Position numbers and translations under genes: made by a program. The notes under the pieces are model-generated. The model saw nothing but the letters and a program-made list of their open reading frames with translations, had not been told where the DNA came from and made no database searches. From positions 1-40,141 of IMG/VR virus record IMGVR_UViG_3300033999_000118: 40,141 nt of DNA. One strand, given 5' to 3'. Origin of the DNA: a virus. Positions 20,953-29,253 of this stretch are shown here, in pieces; the first letter of the stretch is position 1, and each line of letters opens with the position of its first letter.

Positions 20953-21396
20953 ATGGGAGTTCTTGACCGAAAGCTTTTTAAACTTTTAGAATGGCATTTG
21001 TATAATTATCGAAACATAAAACAGGAAATAAAAGAATACAGGGAATCCGTCTTATCCTCCAGCCCTCCAGAGATAGGTGAGTGGGGCGGAGGCATTGGTT
21101 ATTATTCTGATCCAACAGCGATTAAAGCGATTAAACTACTAAGACCTTCAATATTAGAGAAAGAGAAATGGGTTATGGTGATTGAAAAGACAGTTGCTCA
21201 TTTTTGTAAGGAAGATAAAGGAAAATTGATTAGGTTAAAATACTTTGAACAAAAAAACAGAAAGCATATATGCGAGAAGCTTCATATTGAACGACGGACT
21301 TATTATACATGGGTAAATGAAATAATTCTATACATGGCGCTATTGGCGCAAAAATATGGCTTGATTGATGTTGAGAGAAAAGAAAAAGCAGGATGA
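20953..21396 (+). CDS. RinA/ArpU-type late transcription activator
   Basis: 147 aa behind AAGGAGGCTGGAGG. The N-terminal helix pair (LFKLLEWHLYNYRNIKQEIKEYRE), a Pro/Gly-rich loop, PTAIKAIKLLR and the C-terminal sigma-region-4-like HTH (LIRLKYFEQKNRKHICEKLHIERRTYYTWVNEIILY) fit RinA/ArpU/YqaQ regulators. These switch on late genes in staphylococcal and related phages. It ends 8 bases before an inverted repeat and promoter that head the packaging operon. Confidence 0.82.
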   Translation: MGVLDRKLFKLLEWHLYNYRNIKQEIKEYRESVLSSSPPEIGEWGGGIGYYSDPTAIKAIKLLRPSILEKEKWVMVIEKTVAHFCKEDKGKLIRLKYFEQKNRKHICEKLHIERRTYYTWVNEIILYMALLAQKYGLIDVERKEKAG

Positions 21397-21403
21397 AAAG
21401 TGC

Positions 21404-21435
21404 AGCACACTTTAACGTTTTATGTGTGCTATAAT
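21404..21435 (+). promoter_or_regulatory. Late promoter with flanking inverted repeat
   Basis: Inverted repeat AGCACAC (21404-21410) and GTGTGCT (21424-21430), 13 bases apart, abuts an extended -10 TGCTATAAT whose hexamer is 21430-21435. No good -35 is visible, which suits a promoter needing an activator such as the RinA/ArpU-like protein just upstream. Confidence 0.65.
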
Positions 21436-21468
21436 GGTAGCGTAGAATAGTGTATATAAACGACAATA

Positions 21469-21493
21469 GCCGCCTAACGGAGGGGCGGCTTTC
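21469..21493 (+). terminator. Hairpin in the late leader
   Basis: GCCGCC (21469-21474) pairs with GGCGGC (21484-21489), followed only by TTTCGTG. The U-tract is short, so this may be an attenuator, or a processing or packaging-site feature, rather than a strong terminator. Confidence 0.4.
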
Positions 21494-21569
21494 GTGCTTA
21501 TTATGGCAGCCCACACGGGCGGGTGAGAACACCCCAGCATGAGAGGCCAGGGGCGGGGGCCGGGGGTGT
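21494..21569 (+). other. GC-rich leader before the small terminase gene
   Basis: About 75 bases with unusually high G+C and G-runs (GGGGCGGGGGCCGGGGG near 21551-21567), no gene. Its location just before terS suggests a packaging (pac or cos) site, but no terminase recognition motif can be named. The genome has no HNH gene next to the terminase. Confidence 0.3.
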
Positions 21570-22079
21570 ATGTCGAAAGCGAGGTGGGAGGTGATGGCCC
21601 GATACCGGTACGACTGGGAAGCGTTGCGACAGAAATTCTTGCTTGGAGATTATAAGAGCCTTCGCGAGTTTGCCGAGCGCGAAGGCTTGAAATATAATGG
21701 CAACTTTATTAAGAAAACTAAGGGATGGGATAAAGAAAAAGATGCAAAAGAGAAGCAGAAGAGATGCAAAATTATTGAAGGTGTGATAGAAGGACAAATT
21801 AAGCAGGAAATTGATTGGAATTTGACTCACCTCAAGATGTGGGGTGAGTTTTTAAATATAGTGCAAGAGGCTTTGAATGACAAGAGCAACATTCAAAACA
21901 AGGAGGGCAAAATAAGCGCATACATACTGGAGAAATTTGCGAACGTGATGGAGAAAGCTCAGAAAGGCCAGCGGTTGTCGCTAGGGCTTGACGAGAAAAC
22001 AGGAAGAGACGACGACAGCCTGAAAGAACTCATCGAAGCAATCAGGGAAAGCACAAAAGCTCTAGGTGAAGTAAAATGA
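21570..22079 (+). CDS. terS: Small terminase subunit
   Basis: 169 aa. The N-terminal region YDWEALRQKFLLGDYKSLREFAEREGLKYNGNFIKKTKGW is an HTH like that of small terminases that recognise the packaging site. The middle and C-terminal parts are helical for oligomer formation. ATG 21594 (residue 9), behind AGGTGG, is an alternative start. Its stop overlaps the TerL start (4 bases), the usual TerS-TerL coupling. Confidence 0.8.
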   Translation: MSKARWEVMARYRYDWEALRQKFLLGDYKSLREFAEREGLKYNGNFIKKTKGWDKEKDAKEKQKRCKIIEGVIEGQIKQEIDWNLTHLKMWGEFLNIVQEALNDKSNIQNKEGKISAYILEKFANVMEKAQKGQRLSLGLDEKTGRDDDSLKELIEAIRESTKALGEVK

Positions 22080-23329
22080 GCTTTGCATGGGGGAGATTCA
22101 GCCGGAAGCAACTTGATGTTATCGCAAATGCAACGGCGAGGCTAAACATACTTGACGGCTCGGTTCGCTCAGGGAAGACGGTTGCCAGCCTTGTGGCATG
22201 GATAAAATTTGTCGCCGAAGCACCGCCAGGGGAATTGCTCATGGTGGGAAAGACAGAGCGGACGTTAAAGCGGAACATTCTTGACCCGCTAGAGCAGATG
22301 GTAGGTAGCAAAAACTTCAAACTGAATCGTGGCGAAGGAGAAGCAACACTATTTGGCCGCAGGATTTACCTGGCTGGAGCGAATGATGAGCGAGCGGAAG
22401 GCAAAATCCGTGGCATGACACTGGTTGGGGCCTACGGAGACGAAATCACGCTCTGGCCGGAAAGCTTCTTCACGATGCTGCTTTCCCGGCTTTCGGTGCC
22501 GGGGGCAAGGTTCATCGGTACTACGAATCCCGACAGCCCATATCACTGGCTCAAGGTCAATTACCTTGACCGGGCTGGGGAGCTAAATCTAAAGAGCTGG
22601 CATTTTACTCTGGAAGACAACTTGAACCTCGATCCGGCCTACGTCGAGGCTCTCAAAAAGGAATACACCGGCTTGTGGTATAAACGCTTTATTCTTGGTT
22701 TATGGGTGCTTGCAGAGGGTGTTGTCTATGACATGTGGGATGAAGATAAACATGTAAGACCTGCACCAACTGGATTAAACCGATTCATCGTTGCAGTTGA
22801 CTATGGCACAAACAATCCATGCACTTTTGGACTTTACGGGTGGAGCAATAGCATGAATCCAACGGTGTATCTTGTCCGGGAGTATTGGTATGATTCAAGG
22901 GAAACTGGGCGACAAAAAACGGATGCGGAATATGCAGATGATTTTGCTAACTGGCTAGGCGATATAATTCCAGAAGCGATATACGTAGACCCTTCGGCGG
23001 CAAGTTTTATAGCTGAATTAAGAAAGCGTGGTTACGTTGTAACCGAAGCTGCGAATGATGTTTTAGATGGTATCCGCTTTGTTGCGACTATGCTGAGCCA
23101 AGGGCGCTTTTTCATTGACCCGAGCTGCAAACACACGATTAAGGAATTCTATTCATACGTTTGGGATCACAAGGCGCAACTAAAAGGAGAGGATAAACCG
23201 TTAAAACAGAACGACCACGCGATGGACCGAAATAGATATGCGCTATACAGCCATTTCAGAACTGAACCCGCATGGGAATATATCCCCGAGGTCGAGAGCT
23301 ACGATGTGAGGATAGGGGGAACGTATTGA
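22076..23329 (+). CDS. terL: Large terminase subunit
   Basis: 417 aa. ATPase domain: Walker A GSVRSGKT (28-35) and Walker B with D122 E123 in GAYGDEITLW. Nuclease domain: D242 (VAVDYGTNNP), D305 (YVDPSAA) and D380/D384 in DHAMDRNRYAL. This is the terminase-3/SPP1 gp2-type arrangement and it looks complete. It powers DNA into the prohead and cuts it. ATG 22076 overlaps the terS end. Confidence 0.96.
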   Translation: MSFAWGRFSRKQLDVIANATARLNILDGSVRSGKTVASLVAWIKFVAEAPPGELLMVGKTERTLKRNILDPLEQMVGSKNFKLNRGEGEATLFGRRIYLAGANDERAEGKIRGMTLVGAYGDEITLWPESFFTMLLSRLSVPGARFIGTTNPDSPYHWLKVNYLDRAGELNLKSWHFTLEDNLNLDPAYVEALKKEYTGLWYKRFILGLWVLAEGVVYDMWDEDKHVRPAPTGLNRFIVAVDYGTNNPCTFGLYGWSNSMNPTVYLVREYWYDSRETGRQKTDAEYADDFANWLGDIIPEAIYVDPSAASFIAELRKRGYVVTEAANDVLDGIRFVATMLSQGRFFIDPSCKHTIKEFYSYVWDHKAQLKGEDKPLKQNDHAMDRNRYALYSHFRTEPAWEYIPEVESYDVRIGGTY

Positions 23330-24816
23330 TGGGCTTAGCAGAGAATTTGGCAAAAAGGGTTTTTGCGCAGCAAATCGATCAACTGAATACGACAATAGGG
23401 ATGCTTCTAGAAGCCGTTGCCCAGCTACAGGACGAAGAAAGAGGCTGGCGGTTGGTGGGCAGTGACGGAACCGCAGAGCTAAACCCCGAAGCTGTGCGTG
23501 AAATCATGCGAGAAGCGCAGGAAGCATGGCTCAGGAATCCGCTTGCCGGGCAGATAGTCCAGGTCAAGCGGTTTTTTACTTTGGGTGCAGGAATCAGCTT
23601 CACTGCCGAAGATTCACGGGTGCAGGATTGGCTCCGGCGTTTCTGGGACGACCCCGCCAATAGAATGTTTTTGCGGCAGATAGAAATATTTGACAGCTTG
23701 CAGGTATTTGGAGAACTATATGTGCGTTTCTTCGAAGCGCCTACCGGAGACGTGCGCGTGCGCCTGATACCACCGATTCAAATCGCTGACATAATCACGG
23801 ACCCGGAAGACGTAGATACGCCAATAGCTTTTCGCAGGGAATGGGTCGAACGCAGATATAAGGGCAACGGCACGTATGAAGAAATTTCGCATACAGGGAG
23901 CAGCGCTGAGGAAATACCAGCGGATGAAGTATTTTTTGTGGCGATAAACAAACCTGTAGGATGGAAACGCGGCGTGAGTCCGCTATACCGGACATTGCCC
24001 TGGATAAAAGCGTATAAGGAATGGCTGGAGGACCGGGCCAAAATAAACAAAGCGAAAACTGCATTTGCATGGCACAAAAAAATTAAAGGTGCTGGCCTTA
24101 CGCAAATGCTCAATGCAGCCCAAAAGACAGCCTCGGCTATAGGTGGAATAGTTAGAAACGCAATAGGCGGCGCGGTAGATACGAAGCCGCCAAAGGCCGG
24201 GTCGGTGCTGGTATCGAACGATCAGGTTGAATGGGAAATAATAGCGAACAAGATCGGCGCGGATGACGCTTCGGAGGACGGCAGGGCACTAAAACTCATG
24301 ATAGCCGCGGGTAGTAACGTATTCGAACATTACTTCGGCGACGCTTCCGTTGCAAACCTTGCCAGCGCTCAAGCTATGGAGCTTCCCATGAGGAAGGAAT
24401 TCGAATGGCTCCAAGGGTTGATGGCTTGGATATTCCGTGTGATATTCCGCAGGGTCATACAGGCCGGGGTAAGAGCGGGACGATTGCCGGAAAGGATCAC
24501 CGTAGTAAAACATGTATATCGCGGTGGCCGGGTAGTGGAAGAGAAGATAGAGAAGGCGACCGAAGACTGCTACATTGACGTGAACTTCCCGCCGCTGAGG
24601 CAGGAGGACATCGAGAAGCTGACAAGAGCACTTCAGGCCCAGCAAGAGATGGGAATCAAATCCGACAGGACCATTGCCACGGAACTCGGTGTCGAAGATT
24701 GGGAGCAGGAGCAGGCGCTTATAGAGCAGGAGAGAGAAATACGCAGAGCAAGAGAGCGGGAAGATGATACTGCAAAGTGGCCGCCTTTCAACCCGGAGCA
24801 GGGCGGGGAGGAATAA
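23329..24816 (+). CDS. Portal protein
   Basis: 495 aa from ATG 23329, which overlaps the TerL stop (TGATG) behind AGGGGG; an upstream in-frame start at 23272 lies inside terL. It has the SPP1 gp6-like mix: a helical N-terminus (LAENLAKRVFAQQIDQL), a wing/stem region with GELYVRFFEAPTGDVRVRLI, and a long acidic C-terminal tail. Forms the ring through which DNA enters the head. Position between TerL and the minor head protein supports the call. Confidence 0.9.
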   Translation: MGLAENLAKRVFAQQIDQLNTTIGMLLEAVAQLQDEERGWRLVGSDGTAELNPEAVREIMREAQEAWLRNPLAGQIVQVKRFFTLGAGISFTAEDSRVQDWLRRFWDDPANRMFLRQIEIFDSLQVFGELYVRFFEAPTGDVRVRLIPPIQIADIITDPEDVDTPIAFRREWVERRYKGNGTYEEISHTGSSAEEIPADEVFFVAINKPVGWKRGVSPLYRTLPWIKAYKEWLEDRAKINKAKTAFAWHKKIKGAGLTQMLNAAQKTASAIGGIVRNAIGGAVDTKPPKAGSVLVSNDQVEWEIIANKIGADDASEDGRALKLMIAAGSNVFEHYFGDASVANLASAQAMELPMRKEFEWLQGLMAWIFRVIFRRVIQAGVRAGRLPERITVVKHVYRGGRVVEEKIEKATEDCYIDVNFPPLRQEDIEKLTRALQAQQEMGIKSDRTIATELGVEDWEQEQALIEQEREIRRAREREDDTAKWPPFNPEQGGEE

Positions 24817-24819
24817 TGC

Positions 24820-25683
24820 ATGGCTCTTAATTGGGAAGATGCAGAAAGGCTGCACGAGAAAATATTGCAAAAGCTGAACCATTACGAACGACAGAAATTG
24901 AAAAACCTGATTCGTGGCTACGAAGAAGCGAAAAAGGCCATCCTTGCCCGGCTGGCGCAAATCGATATAGAACACTGGGACAGGGCAAGACTGGAAAGGC
25001 TTCTTGCAGAGATAGACAGGGACTTATTGGTGCTGGACAGATATGGGCTTGATGCTTTGCGGGGAAAAGGCGACGTCGCAATAGCAGAGCAGATTGTGGC
25101 GCTGGCCGATACATGGGTTGAGCAGACGCTGGGCGTTAAGGTGATAGGCACCTTCGCCATGATTCACCGGTCGGCCCTGGCCTTTCTCCAGGATTACGAA
25201 CTGGGCTTGATTAAAAACGTTAACCAGGAGCTTCGGAACCAGATACGGAACCAGCTTACACAAGCATTTATCCAGGGCGAAAGCATACCGCAGATGGTAA
25301 AGAGGCTTACAAGCGGCACGGCATTACAGCGGGGAGTTTTTCAGAAGATCGAAACAAGAGCGGAAGTCATTGCACGTACGGAGACGATACGTGCCTTCAA
25401 TCAGGGAGCACTAGAGCAATACAGAAGCTATGGCGTGAAGCGCGTTATATGGCTTACGGCGCAGGACGAGCGCACTTGCCCGGTATGCAGGCCACTGCAC
25501 AAAAAAGTATTCCCCATAGACCGAATACCCTTCGGCGGCCCTCCAGCGCATCCGAGGTGTAGATGCGCTGTTGTGGCTCATATAGTCACGGATGAAGAGG
25601 AGGCAAAGCGGGCCAATGAAGAGGCGATTAAAAATTATTGGGAGCAGGTCAAAAGAATCAATGACATGCGAAGAAAATCCTAG
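24820..25683 (+). CDS. Minor head protein, Mu F / SPP1 gp7-like
   Basis: 287 aa. The helical N-terminal two thirds are followed by the Mu F-like domain: ARTETIRAFNQGALEQYRSYG, then WLTAQDERTCPVCRPLHKKV and PPAHPRCRCAV, with the Cys-x2-Cys and HPxCRC metal-binding-like signature. In SPP1 gp7 binds the portal and helps DNA ejection. Complete at both ends. Confidence 0.9.
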   Translation: MALNWEDAERLHEKILQKLNHYERQKLKNLIRGYEEAKKAILARLAQIDIEHWDRARLERLLAEIDRDLLVLDRYGLDALRGKGDVAIAEQIVALADTWVEQTLGVKVIGTFAMIHRSALAFLQDYELGLIKNVNQELRNQIRNQLTQAFIQGESIPQMVKRLTSGTALQRGVFQKIETRAEVIARTETIRAFNQGALEQYRSYGVKRVIWLTAQDERTCPVCRPLHKKVFPIDRIPFGGPPAHPRCRCAVVAHIVTDEEEAKRANEEAIKNYWEQVKRINDMRRKS

Positions 25684-25698
25684 AAAGGAGGTGAAAAC

Positions 25699-27042
25699 GT
25701 GGATATAATGCTGGAAGCCACCAAAACGGAGGATGGCGTAGAATACCCGGCCAGTGCATACCTTTATGTGCCAGATCCGGATAAGCCTTCGACCTGGAAG
25801 CTCCGCTACAAGGAATACGTAGACGGGAGGCTTCAGGTTACGAGGGCACAGCTCGGCAGAGCGGCTACGGCACTGTCGCCAGGTGGATTTCGGGGCAACA
25901 GGGTAGAGCTTCCCGAAGAGGACCGCAAGAAAGTTGAGAGGAAACTTCTTGCGCTGTATCGTGAACACGGTTGGGAACCACCTCGGCATCTGGAGGAATC
26001 GAAGCAGGATACAGAAGAAGATAGCTTACGGGACATCACCAGGCTAACCGAAGCTACGGCTGCAGATCAGGAGGGCAAGGTATGGCGAGTGACAATCATC
26101 CGGCCCGGATGGAGTGAAAATGGACGCTACTACAGCAAGCAGGTCCTGGCGGAAGCGGTCCGGCTTTTTGAGGGAGCCAAGGCATATGCAGATCATCCTA
26201 CCAGCACCGAAGAAAGAGAGAGGCCCGAACGGAGTATTCGGGACCTAGTAGGTTGGTATGAAGGCGTCCAGCAAGAAGCTGACGGGCGAATCACTGCTAA
26301 CCTGCACATCCTGGAAAGTGCTGGGTGGCTGCGGTCGCTGATAAAGGAAGCTCCGCACCTGGTTGGAATCAGCATAAACGCACTTGGAACTACCAGGCCG
26401 GGAACTGCTGAAGGGCGGACGGGCCTCTTGGTTGAGGCTATCAGAAAGGTCCGCAGCGCCGACCTTGTTACAGAGGCGGCGGCAGGTGGGACAATAGAAA
26501 AACTCATCGCAAGCAATAGAAAGGAGGAAAACGAAGTGAAATGGGAAGAACTCACCATTGATGGCCTGAAGGAGAACAGGCCGGATTTAATCGATGACCT
26601 GAAAGCACAAATTATGAAGGAGGCAAAGCCGCAGGTGGAAAACACATTGAACGAGCTTAAGGAAACCATCAATAAAGTAACGGCCGAGAATCAACAGTTA
26701 AAGAGCAAGCTGGTTTTGATGGAGGCCAAAAACATTATCGCTGAAAAGGTGGCTGCGTCCAATTTACCGAAACCTGCACAGGCAAGAGTAAAGGCTCTGC
26801 TTGAGTCCAGCATACCGACTAAAGATGGAGCGCTTGATGTGGAGGCCCTAAATACGAAGATTGCAGAAGCGATAAAAGCCGAGCAGGAATATCTCGTGCA
26901 GATAGGGGCCGGGAAGGTAACTGGCAACGGCGAAGGAGCATTTAACGTTGGTGGCACCATCCAGGAAGCCCTAAAGAAGGCCGAGGAGGCTCTGGACAGT
27001 CTTTTTGGGATTAAAACGGAGAAAAAGGAAGGTGACAAATAA
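25699..27042 (+). CDS. Prohead protease fused to scaffold, with DUF6582 N-terminus
   Basis: 447 aa from GTG 25699 (AAGGAGGTG upstream). Residues about 10-100 look like DUF6582 (SAYLYVPDPDKPSTWKLRYKEY...RKKVERKLLALYREHG). Residues about 110-270 resemble a prohead protease domain (GRYYSKQVLAEAVRLFEGAKAYADHPT, RDLVGWYEGV, LHILESAGW, HLVGISINALG). Residues 280-447 are a Glu/Lys-rich helical scaffold. An internal GTG with a strong ribosome binding site starts precisely at the scaffold. This parallels lambda C/Nu3. Confidence 0.8.
   Translation: MDIMLEATKTEDGVEYPASAYLYVPDPDKPSTWKLRYKEYVDGRLQVTRAQLGRAATALSPGGFRGNRVELPEEDRKKVERKLLALYREHGWEPPRHLEESKQDTEEDSLRDITRLTEATAADQEGKVWRVTIIRPGWSENGRYYSKQVLAEAVRLFEGAKAYADHPTSTEERERPERSIRDLVGWYEGVQQEADGRITANLHILESAGWLRSLIKEAPHLVGISINALGTTRPGTAEGRTGLLVEAIRKVRSADLVTEAAAGGTIEKLIASNRKEENEVKWEELTIDGLKENRPDLIDDLKAQIMKEAKPQVENTLNELKETINKVTAENQQLKSKLVLMEAKNIIAEKVAASNLPKPAQARVKALLESSIPTKDGALDVEALNTKIAEAIKAEQEYLVQIGAGKVTGNGEGAFNVGGTIQEALKKAEEALDSLFGIKTEKKEGDK
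26536..27042 (+). CDS. Nested scaffold protein (internal start)
   Basis: GTG 26536 is codon 280 of the protease-scaffold gene, in frame, with AAGGAGG (26521-26527) at 8-base spacing. The product is 168 aa: a coiled-coil scaffold (LNELKETINKVTAENQQLKSK) with a polar C-terminus that would contact capsid protein. Free scaffold from a nested start is known for lambda-like phages. Strong sequence signal; use in vivo is inference. Confidence 0.6.
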   Translation: MKWEELTIDGLKENRPDLIDDLKAQIMKEAKPQVENTLNELKETINKVTAENQQLKSKLVLMEAKNIIAEKVAASNLPKPAQARVKALLESSIPTKDGALDVEALNTKIAEAIKAEQEYLVQIGAGKVTGNGEGAFNVGGTIQEALKKAEEALDSLFGIKTEKKEGDK

Positions 27043-27386
27043 TGGCGACCAATTACGTGCAGGAAGGAAGAAGACTTTTCCTTACAGTTGGGACCGGAGT
27101 AAAATCCGGTGACCCGGTAGTAGTCGGCCAGATTGCCGGAGTGGCTCTAATTGATGCTGACGCCAGCGGAATGGCTACGGTAGACACCCAGGGAGTATAT
27201 AGCCTCTCCGTAAAGGCCGTGGATAGTGCCGGAAACAGTGCAGTGGCAGTAGGAGACGCTATATACTACGTTGACGCAGATACGCCGAAGCTGTCGAAGA
27301 AAGACACCGGCGTGCTGTTCGGCTATGCGCTTGAGACGATAGCCGCAGGCCAGACGGCCACAATCAAAGTAAAACTGAAGGGTTAA
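27042..27386 (+). CDS. Head decoration protein, DUF2190 family
   Basis: 114 aa starting at the last base of the scaffold stop (TAATG). Gly/Ala/Val-rich beta protein with GDPVVVGQIAGVAL, YSLSVKAVDSAGNSAVAVGD and GYALETIAAGQTATIKVKL, the pattern of DUF2190 proteins that lie before Mu gpT-like capsid genes. Such proteins trim or stabilise the capsid surface. Confidence 0.85.
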   Translation: MATNYVQEGRRLFLTVGTGVKSGDPVVVGQIAGVALIDADASGMATVDTQGVYSLSVKAVDSAGNSAVAVGDAIYYVDADTPKLSKKDTGVLFGYALETIAAGQTATIKVKLKG

Positions 27387-27397
27387 GGAGGATGATA

Positions 27398-28432
27398 ATG
27401 ATGAGGTTAGCAAGCAGCCCTGAAGTGCTTGAGCGTTTCGCAGAATCCGTAAAAAGGTATGGAATCAGAGCAGGGTATGAGGTCCTCGCAGAAGCGGGGA
27501 CAACCAGCGATTTCCCCATACTCCTGAGCCATGAAGTCGGAAAAGTCCTGCAAGCCGCCTACAAGGCCGTGCCCGATAAATGGCAGATGTTCACCAGGCA
27601 GGTTGACGTCCCTGACTTCAAGGAGCAGAAAGTCATCCGTCTGTCCGAAGCCGATGACCTGCTGCCGGTGGCCGAGATGGGCGAATATCAGGACAGCACC
27701 TTGTCCGAAACCAGCGAAGGATACAAAGTCGCCAAATACGGCAGGGAATTCGGCGTATCCTGGGAAGCTATCGTAAATGATGACCTGAACGCCATAACTC
27801 GCCAGCCCGAGAGATTCGGCAGAGCCGCAGCACGCTTGATAAACAGCATGGTGTTCGGAATACTCCAGAATGGGCACACTTCCGCAGTAACCATGTCCGA
27901 CGGTAAGCCTCTATTCCATGCCGACCACAACAACCTTATTTCTGACGCTCTATCCGAGACTGGTTTCGAAAATGCTCTTACCAAGCTCCGCAGGCAGACC
28001 GATGACAAAGGTAAGCCCATAGACATTTCCGGCAGGCTGTACCTGATTGTGCCGCCTGAATTGGAATTCACCGCCAGAAAAATCGTAGAATCGGCGGCCT
28101 CCACTCTTGCGAATGGAAACGCCGGTATAATCAACCCTGCTAGGGGCGCAGCGGAAATAATCGTATCGCCCTGGTTGACTGATCCCAATGATTGGTACCT
28201 GGTAGCCGATCCCGCTGATGTGGACGGCATATATGTGGCCTTCCTCCGTGCCGTTGGCAGGCAGCCGCAGCTTTTCGTCCAGGAAAGCGGCTGGAGGTTC
28301 GTGAACGGTGGAACTCCTGACATCACCCAGGGTGTTGGACTTACCGGCGATTTCATCAAATACAGGGTGCGCCACGTCGTCGGCGTGAAGGCCGTTGACT
28401 GGAGATTTGCCGTAAAAGCGCAGGTGGCATAA
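27398..28432 (+). CDS. Major capsid protein, Mu gpT-like
   Basis: 344 aa from ATG 27398; AAGGAGG at 27385-27391 excludes an ATG touching it at 27392. The sequence from FPILLSHEVGKVLQAAYKAVPDKW through AKYGREFGVSWEAIVNDDLNAI, PLFHADHNNL and DPNDWYLVADPADVDGIYVAFL matches Mu major head subunit gpT-type capsid proteins with an HK97 fold. No N-terminal delta domain is present, so scaffold is separate. Forms the icosahedral shell. Confidence 0.9.
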   Translation: MMRLASSPEVLERFAESVKRYGIRAGYEVLAEAGTTSDFPILLSHEVGKVLQAAYKAVPDKWQMFTRQVDVPDFKEQKVIRLSEADDLLPVAEMGEYQDSTLSETSEGYKVAKYGREFGVSWEAIVNDDLNAITRQPERFGRAAARLINSMVFGILQNGHTSAVTMSDGKPLFHADHNNLISDALSETGFENALTKLRRQTDDKGKPIDISGRLYLIVPPELEFTARKIVESAASTLANGNAGIINPARGAAEIIVSPWLTDPNDWYLVADPADVDGIYVAFLRAVGRQPQLFVQESGWRFVNGGTPDITQGVGLTGDFIKYRVRHVVGVKAVDWRFAVKAQVA

Positions 28433-28436
28433 GTAA

Positions 28437-28607
28437 ATGAATAACCGGCCCGTTACTTTTACGGAGGTGATGCTGGCCCAGCTGGTCGAAGAGGTCAAAA
28501 AGACCAATAAACTGCTGGGCCAGTTAATTTCTATGCAAGGAGGTCGGGAAGATGACCGACCTGGAACTGCTACGCCAAAACGTTCGGGATCTCGGAAGTC
28601 CACCTAA
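28437..28607 (+). CDS. Possible 56-aa small protein after the capsid gene
   Basis: ATG 28437 with AGGTGG 10 bases upstream, running 56 bases into the next gene. An amphipathic helix (TEVMLAQLVEEVKKTNKLLG) then a polar tail. The same DNA forms a long hairpin (CTGGCCCAG with CTGGGCCAG), so the open frame could be incidental. Function unknown. Confidence 0.4.
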   Translation: MNNRPVTFTEVMLAQLVEEVKKTNKLLGQLISMQGGREDDRPGTATPKRSGSRKST

Positions 28608-28881
28608 ATTCAGCGATGATTTTCTAAATGCCCTACTGAGCAAATACGGCGGCGATGTAAATCTCGCTTCCGCACATATATGGCTACTCTATGCTGGAGA
28701 TGCCAGCCTGCGGAACTTCAAATTCACCGTAGATGGCCGGACCGTAGACAAGACCATGACCGCCGAAGAGTGCAGGAGACAAGCGGAGATATTCCGAAGC
28801 ATGGCCCTGGCTTCGGGCGATGTCGCCATTATAGAGGTGCCCTGGACAGATTCATTCGATTTGCCCGAGGAGGTGGGCTAA
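28552..28881 (+). CDS. Head-tail connector / adaptor (helical)
   Basis: 109 aa behind AAGGAGGTCGGG. Helical (FSDDFLNALLSKYGGDVNLASAHIWLLYAGD) with a small beta part (FKFTVDGRTVDKTMTAEECRRQAEIFR). Position after the capsid gene and before the next connector fits gp15/gp6-type adaptors that sit under the portal. The sequence itself does not name the family. Confidence 0.65.
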   Translation: MTDLELLRQNVRDLGSPPKFSDDFLNALLSKYGGDVNLASAHIWLLYAGDASLRNFKFTVDGRTVDKTMTAEECRRQAEIFRSMALASGDVAIIEVPWTDSFDLPEEVG

Positions 28882-28884
28882 TAA

Positions 28885-29253
28885 ATGCTCACCTCCGATG
28901 ATTTTGCTTTCATGCAGGAAGCCCTTGCCGAAATTGCTCCAGCAACGGAGCAGACAATCATTTACCGCCACTACGACCACACGGAGCCGGGAGATGAGGC
29001 CCTTGGCATTCCACCGCAGGATGTATATATTGACGAAGAAACTACGGCGGCTGTTCGGGAGCTTACGGTGGAAGAAATCCAGGTAAGCGCCGGAGCCTTT
29101 ACAATAGGTGACCTGGAATTTACCGTGCGAAGGGAAAGCGTAGATGCCCGGGACCGCATAGTCTACAACGGCATGACATGGAAGCCCGTTGAACTCCGCC
29201 GCATGTATCTTGGCGGAACTCTGGGTTGGAAATTGAGGTGCAGGAAAGAATGA
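28885..29253 (+). CDS. Head-closure / head-tail joining protein
   Basis: 122 aa. Acidic first half, then a beta-rich end (TIGDLEFTVRRESVDARDRIVYNGMTWKPVELRR). This matches the pattern of head-tail joining (stopper) proteins such as SPP1 gp16. Its stop overlaps the next start. Call is by position and fold pattern. Confidence 0.6.
   Translation: MLTSDDFAFMQEALAEIAPATEQTIIYRHYDHTEPGDEALGIPPQDVYIDEETTAAVRELTVEEIQVSAGAFTIGDLEFTVRRESVDARDRIVYNGMTWKPVELRRMYLGGTLGWKLRCRKE

Noticed and set aside
25411-25989. Minus-strand frame of 192 aa
   Set aside because: Antisense to the minor head and protease genes, which have clear family matches.
27950-28603. Minus-strand frame of 217 aa
   Set aside because: Antisense to the major capsid gene; no own start signal.
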